Positions 3,726-7,043 of a DNA stretch of 7,043 bases are shown here, piece by piece. The stretch is from Bacteroidetes bacterium UBA6183. Lineage in GTDB: Bacteria; Bacteroidota; Bacteroidia; UKL13-3. The stretch spans positions 1 to 7,043 of the forward strand of contig DITN01000102.1 of NCBI GenBank assembly GCA_002422865.1. Direction: 5' to 3'. Position 1 is the first letter of the stretch. Each line of letters begins with the position of its first letter. Made by a program: the position numbers and the translations under genes. The notes beneath the pieces are model-generated. The model had not been told where the DNA came from and ran no database searches. It saw only the letters and a program-made list of their open reading frames with translations.

Positions 3726-6662
3726 TTAGTAACCGAAAATATCTTCTAAAGTTAACTCCACCACTTCACCATATTTCTTCAAATCTTCTACATTAATTTT
3801 TTCTTTGCTTCCCATTACCATGTAGTGGTAAGTTGCGCCTTTGTAGTTTTTGTTATAAAACTGCTCAATGTCGGCAAAGGTTAATTTATCAATGTTATCA
3901 TACACATCTTTACTGGTATCGTGGTGTAAGCCTAATTTTTTAGCGCCCATCAATGTAAAGAAAATGGCTTCTTTATTGGTACGTTGGGTTTCTATTTGTT
4001 GCTTAATGGCTTCTTTGGCAGCATTAAAACTGGCTTCTGCTTTTGGCAAGTTGGTTAACAATTCTTGCATGGCAGGCACTGCATCGTTTAACTTATCTGC
4101 TTGTGTGCCAATATAAGCAGTAATGTAGTATGGGTCCTCTTTTTTAGTTGGGTTGGTGTAACGCGAGAAAGTTGAGTAAGCCAATGCCTTACTTTCGCGA
4201 ATGGTTTGGAATACTACCGATGACATGCCACCACCAAAGTACTCATTAAACATACCTACAATTGGGTAAGCAGTACTATCGTATGCTTGTGCTTGGCGGC
4301 TTAACCAATAAATTTCGGCTTGTACCATTTTGTAGTCTACAAAATAAACTTTGTTTGTTGTGGTTTGGTTCCGCGTAAATACTATTGGTGCAGGTGCTTG
4401 TTTTAACTTTTTAGCCAACTTGTGCTCTTTGGTAAGCATGGTATTTAAATTAACCAACTGCATTGGTCCGTAATAATAAATACTGTGTTGGTATGAAGTT
4501 AACTGCTTAATCATATCCACCAATTCTTCTGCTTTTAATGCATTAAGCTGCTCGGCAGTTAAATTGTATGTAGTAGGATTTTTGCTCCCATATATTACAT
4601 AGTTTCGCAGTGCTTGCCAGAAAATAGCTTGCTTGTTTAACTTGGCATCTTTACGTTGTTTTAAAGTACGTTGTACCAATTGGTTTAAAGCTTCTTGATC
4701 GGGTTTTGCGTTAGCCAATAAATGTTCGAACAATTTTAAAGCAGGCTCAAAGTTTTCGTTCAAACCACTTAATGAAACATACACCTGGTCTTCTCCCGCA
4801 CTTACGCTGAAGTCGCAAGCCAATTTGTAAAACTCTTTACTAATTTGTTCGCTGGTGTATTTATCGGTACCCAAGTATTGTAACAACTGAACAGCAATAG
4901 GTAATTTAATGTTGTTAAACTTACCCATATCGAGCACATAATACATACTGAACAATCCGTTTTCGTTGTTTTTAACATAATAAACAGGTACCTGTTTGTT
5001 TAATGTGGTACGTGTAACATCTTTATCAAAATCTAAAAACTTAGGTGCAATACGCGGAGGGTTTGAGTTAACAATAGACTCCACAAAAGGACTCATGTCG
5101 TTGCGGTTTACTTCAACCGGAGTAATGGTTGGTTTTTCTATTTTAACAATGCCTTTGTCTTCGCCAATGTTTTTATTGATTACCACATAATCGTTGGTGT
5201 ATGCTTTGTGTGCATAGTTAATAATTTCTTCGCGGGTAATTTTAGATAAGTCTTCCAACATACGTGCTTGTTCTGTCCAAGGCATATCTACCACAAATGC
5301 ATCTAACATAACAGCAGCACGACCTTCATTACTCTCGTTGTTGCGAATACGATCTACCTTAAAGTTATTGATGATGGCTTTCAAATCTTCATCGGTAAAC
5401 TTACCGGCTTTAATGTTATCAATTTGCTCTAACAATAATTTACGCACCTCATCAAGAGTTTGTCCTTGCTTTGGTTTACCGGTTAAGAAATGAATCCCAT
5501 AATCTTTATTCATCCATACTGATGAAGAAGCAGCCAGTACTTTTTGTTGCTTTACCAAGTTTAAATCAATAAAACCTGCTTTAGAGTTGGCCAATAAATA
5601 ATCAACCAAAGTGGCTAACTGTGCATCTTTTGAATTTGCTCCTGCAGTGCGGAAACCAATCATGATATTTTCTGCATCCGGACCATAAACATTAACTACC
5701 GTTGGTGCGTCACGTTTTGGTTCAGTATCAAAAGTATAAGCAGGAACCGGCTTAGGTTGCATGTAAGCAAACTTATCGGCAATCATAGCTACTGTTTTAT
5801 CAGGGTCAACATCACCCGCTAAAATAATGGCCATGTTATTTGGTACGTAATACGTATTAAAGTAGTTGCGTATTTTAATTAACGATGGATTTTTTAAATG
5901 CTCAACTGTACCAATGGTAGTTTGTGTACCATAAGCATGTTTGGTAAATAAATTGGCCATCATGGCTTCAAACACTTTGCGGCCATCATTATCTAAAGCA
6001 ATATTTTTCTCTTCGTAAACTGCTTCTAACTCTGTATGAAACAAACGTAAAACAGGCGCTCTAAAACGCTCGGCTTCTATAGTTAACCAGTTTTCAATTT
6101 GGTTTTGAGGAATATCATTTACATAAACCGTTTGCTCTAATGAGGTAAATGCGTTGGTACCTTGCGCACCAACAGTTGATAACATTTTATCATACTCATT
6201 TGCGATGGCAAACTGACTGGCAACACCACTCACCGAATCTATTTTACGGTAAATTTCTTTACGTTTTTTCTCATCGGTGGTTTTATTGTACTGCTCGTAC
6301 AACGCATCTATTTTATCCAACTGTTCTTTTTCTTTAGCCCAGTCTTTTGTACCGTATTTATCAGTTCCTTTAAACAATAAATGTTCAAGGTAATGCGCCA
6401 ATCCGGTATTGTCAGAAGGGTCGTTTTTACTACCTGCTTTGGTAGCAATGTAGGTTTGTACCCTTGGCTCCGATTTGTTTACAGAAATCATCACCGTTAA
6501 TCCATTTGGTAAGGTGTAAATACGCACACCTAACGGATCGTTTTGAACTGTTTTGTAAGTAAATCTAACATCGATAGATTTACGCTCAACCCACTGATAA
6601 GGCTCTTGAGCAAAGGTTGTTAAAGTAAAAAAGGCTAATACTAAACTAAGTACTCGTTGCAT
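3726..6662 (-). CDS. Periplasmic M16 (insulinase/pitrilysin) zinc metallopeptidase, two-half form
   Basis: A 978-residue protein. Residues 1-18 are a signal peptide (MQRVLSLVLAFFTLTTFA, cut before Q19), so it acts outside the cytoplasm. The N-half holds the inverted zinc motif H90-Y-L-E93-H94: H90 and H94 bind zinc and E93 activates water. The third ligand is probably E218 in AVYEEKN. The H94-E218 spacing exceeds that of pitrilysin by about 47 residues because of a charged helical insertion (about 104-150), which I recall from related Bacteroidetes homologues. YVPNNMAIILAGDVDP (272-287) is typical of the second domain. In the C-half the zinc motif is replaced by VQLLQYLGTDKY (591-602), an inactive copy. 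FGGGMSS (809-815) with R822 and Y829 matches the substrate-holding Arg/Tyr pair, with the same spacing of seven as in insulin-degrading enzyme. It likely degrades peptides. It lies 27 bases after a T9SS cargo gene, probably in one transcript. Confidence 0.95.
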   Translation of the reverse strand: MQRVLSLVLAFFTLTTFAQEPYQWVERKSIDVRFTYKTVQNDPLGVRIYTLPNGLTVMISVNKSEPRVQTYIATKAGSKNDPSDNTGLAHYLEHLLFKGTDKYGTKDWAKEKEQLDKIDALYEQYNKTTDEKKRKEIYRKIDSVSGVASQFAIANEYDKMLSTVGAQGTNAFTSLEQTVYVNDIPQNQIENWLTIEAERFRAPVLRLFHTELEAVYEEKNIALDNDGRKVFEAMMANLFTKHAYGTQTTIGTVEHLKNPSLIKIRNYFNTYYVPNNMAIILAGDVDPDKTVAMIADKFAYMQPKPVPAYTFDTEPKRDAPTVVNVYGPDAENIMIGFRTAGANSKDAQLATLVDYLLANSKAGFIDLNLVKQQKVLAASSSVWMNKDYGIHFLTGKPKQGQTLDEVRKLLLEQIDNIKAGKFTDEDLKAIINNFKVDRIRNNESNEGRAAVMLDAFVVDMPWTEQARMLEDLSKITREEIINYAHKAYTNDYVVINKNIGEDKGIVKIEKPTITPVEVNRNDMSPFVESIVNSNPPRIAPKFLDFDKDVTRTTLNKQVPVYYVKNNENGLFSMYYVLDMGKFNNIKLPIAVQLLQYLGTDKYTSEQISKEFYKLACDFSVSAGEDQVYVSLSGLNENFEPALKLFEHLLANAKPDQEALNQLVQRTLKQRKDAKLNKQAIFWQALRNYVIYGSKNPTTYNLTAEQLNALKAEELVDMIKQLTSYQHSIYYYGPMQLVNLNTMLTKEHKLAKKLKQAPAPIVFTRNQTTTNKVYFVDYKMVQAEIYWLSRQAQAYDSTAYPIVGMFNEYFGGGMSSVVFQTIRESKALAYSTFSRYTNPTKKEDPYYITAYIGTQADKLNDAVPAMQELLTNLPKAEASFNAAKEAIKQQIETQRTNKEAIFFTLMGAKKLGLHHDTSKDVYDNIDKLTFADIEQFYNKNYKGATYHYMVMGSKEKINVEDLKKYGEVVELTLEDIFGY

Positions 6663-6689
6663 AAAATAAATGTAGCGTTGTTATAAAAA

Positions 6690-7043
6690 TTAATGTTGAA
6701 TCGTAATCTTTTTGGTAGTTGAGTTACCATTTGCATCCTGAATGTTTAATAAATAAACACCCGCTGCAAGTTCACTGGTATTGATACTTGTTTGGTTTGA
6801 TAAGTTGGTTGACATTATTTTTTTACCAAAAATATCAAGCAAAGTGCAGCTGTATAATTCGCCATTATTGGTAGTTATATTTAATTCATTATTTGCCGGA
6901 ACAGGGTAACAAACAAAGTTGTTATCGTCTAGTTTATTAATTTCGTTAACAGAAACAATAGTAGTTCCGGTGTATTGAATACGGAATTCAAATGCCGCTT
7001 CACCAGCTGTAACGCGTGTTACAAAAATCTCGGCAATGCCCAA
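6690..7043 (-). CDS. C-terminus of a T9SS-secreted protein (partial, sorting domain)
   Basis: The reading frame is open to the window edge, so the 5' part is missing and the TTG at 7043-7041 should not be taken as its start. The visible 117 residues end in a type A T9SS C-terminal sorting domain at about residues 38-117. Signs are CYPVPANNELNI (the usual YPNPa/YPVPa opening), LLDIFGKKIMS in the middle, and the close AAGVYLLNIQDANG then KKITIQH. Such domains steer proteins that have crossed the inner membrane through the outer-membrane type IX translocon, and are then usually removed so the cargo is released or attached to the surface. The preceding 37 residues (about 10-30, EAAFEFRIQYTGTTIVSVNEI) look like the end of a beta-rich domain. 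What the cargo does cannot be told. No terminator lies in the 27-base gap to the M16 gene. Confidence 0.9.
   Translation of the reverse strand: MGIAEIFVTRVTAGEAAFEFRIQYTGTTIVSVNEINKLDDNNFVCYPVPANNELNITTNNGELYSCTLLDIFGKKIMSTNLSNQTSINTSELAAGVYLLNIQDANGNSTTKKITIQH

Noticed and set aside
3868..4116. Plus-strand open frames at 3868-4116, 4996-5190 and 6149-6337
   Set aside because: They lie wholly within the M16 gene on the opposite strand. The M16 frame has full family motifs, and these products show no recognisable domain.
6690..7043. Treating the TTG at 7043 as a real start for a 117-residue protein
   Set aside because: The frame is open to the window edge, there is no signal peptide, and T9SS sorting domains are always the tail of a longer exported protein.
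1..7043. tRNA, rRNA, transposase or phage genes
   Set aside because: No cloverleaf, rRNA-like segment, DDE or tyrosine recombinase signature, or phage structural protein was seen on either strand.

Overview
The window looks like chromosomal DNA from a member of the Bacteroidota (Bacteroidetes). The evidence is a C-terminal type IX secretion (T9SS) sorting domain, a large periplasmic M16 metallopeptidase of the form common in that phylum, low GC, no Shine-Dalgarno-like leaders, and a promoter-like TAnnTTTG box ahead of one operon. The genus cannot be named from the sequence.

Layout. At the left edge (1-69, minus strand) is the start of an exported protein, of which only the signal peptide is in view. 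Reading away from it on the plus strand is a compact type II toxin-antitoxin pair, a RelB/Phd-like antitoxin (232-426) and a RelE/ParE-family toxin (428-685), one base apart. Next is an AT-rich stretch (about 690-3670) with three genes I cannot assign to a named family: a membrane-anchored protein with PQQ-type beta-propeller repeats (893-2122, plus), and two small probable lipoproteins on the minus strand (2394-2756 and 2942-3499). Every gap in this stretch carries a copy or part-copy of a modular intergenic repeat (A 711-779, B 2164-2333, C 2786-2929, D 3515-3668). All four copies lie in the same orientation, whichever way the genes run.

The right half is conventional. A T9SS cargo protein (6690 to beyond 7043) and a 978-residue two-half M16 zinc peptidase (3726-6662) are read leftward with a 27-base gap, probably as one transcript. 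That transcript ends at a strong intrinsic terminator at 3671-3704. The two products act outside the cytoplasm: the cargo is exported and then passed through the outer membrane by T9SS, and the peptidase carries a signal peptide and probably degrades peptides in the periplasm.

No demonstrable new multi-gene system was found. The most unusual feature is the modular repeat family: its paired TTC-loop hairpins, its mosaic copies, and its habit of sitting directly beside the orphan genes. This gives the region a cassette-like look, but there is no integrase, transposase or phage gene in view, and typical integron attC ends were not convincingly found.
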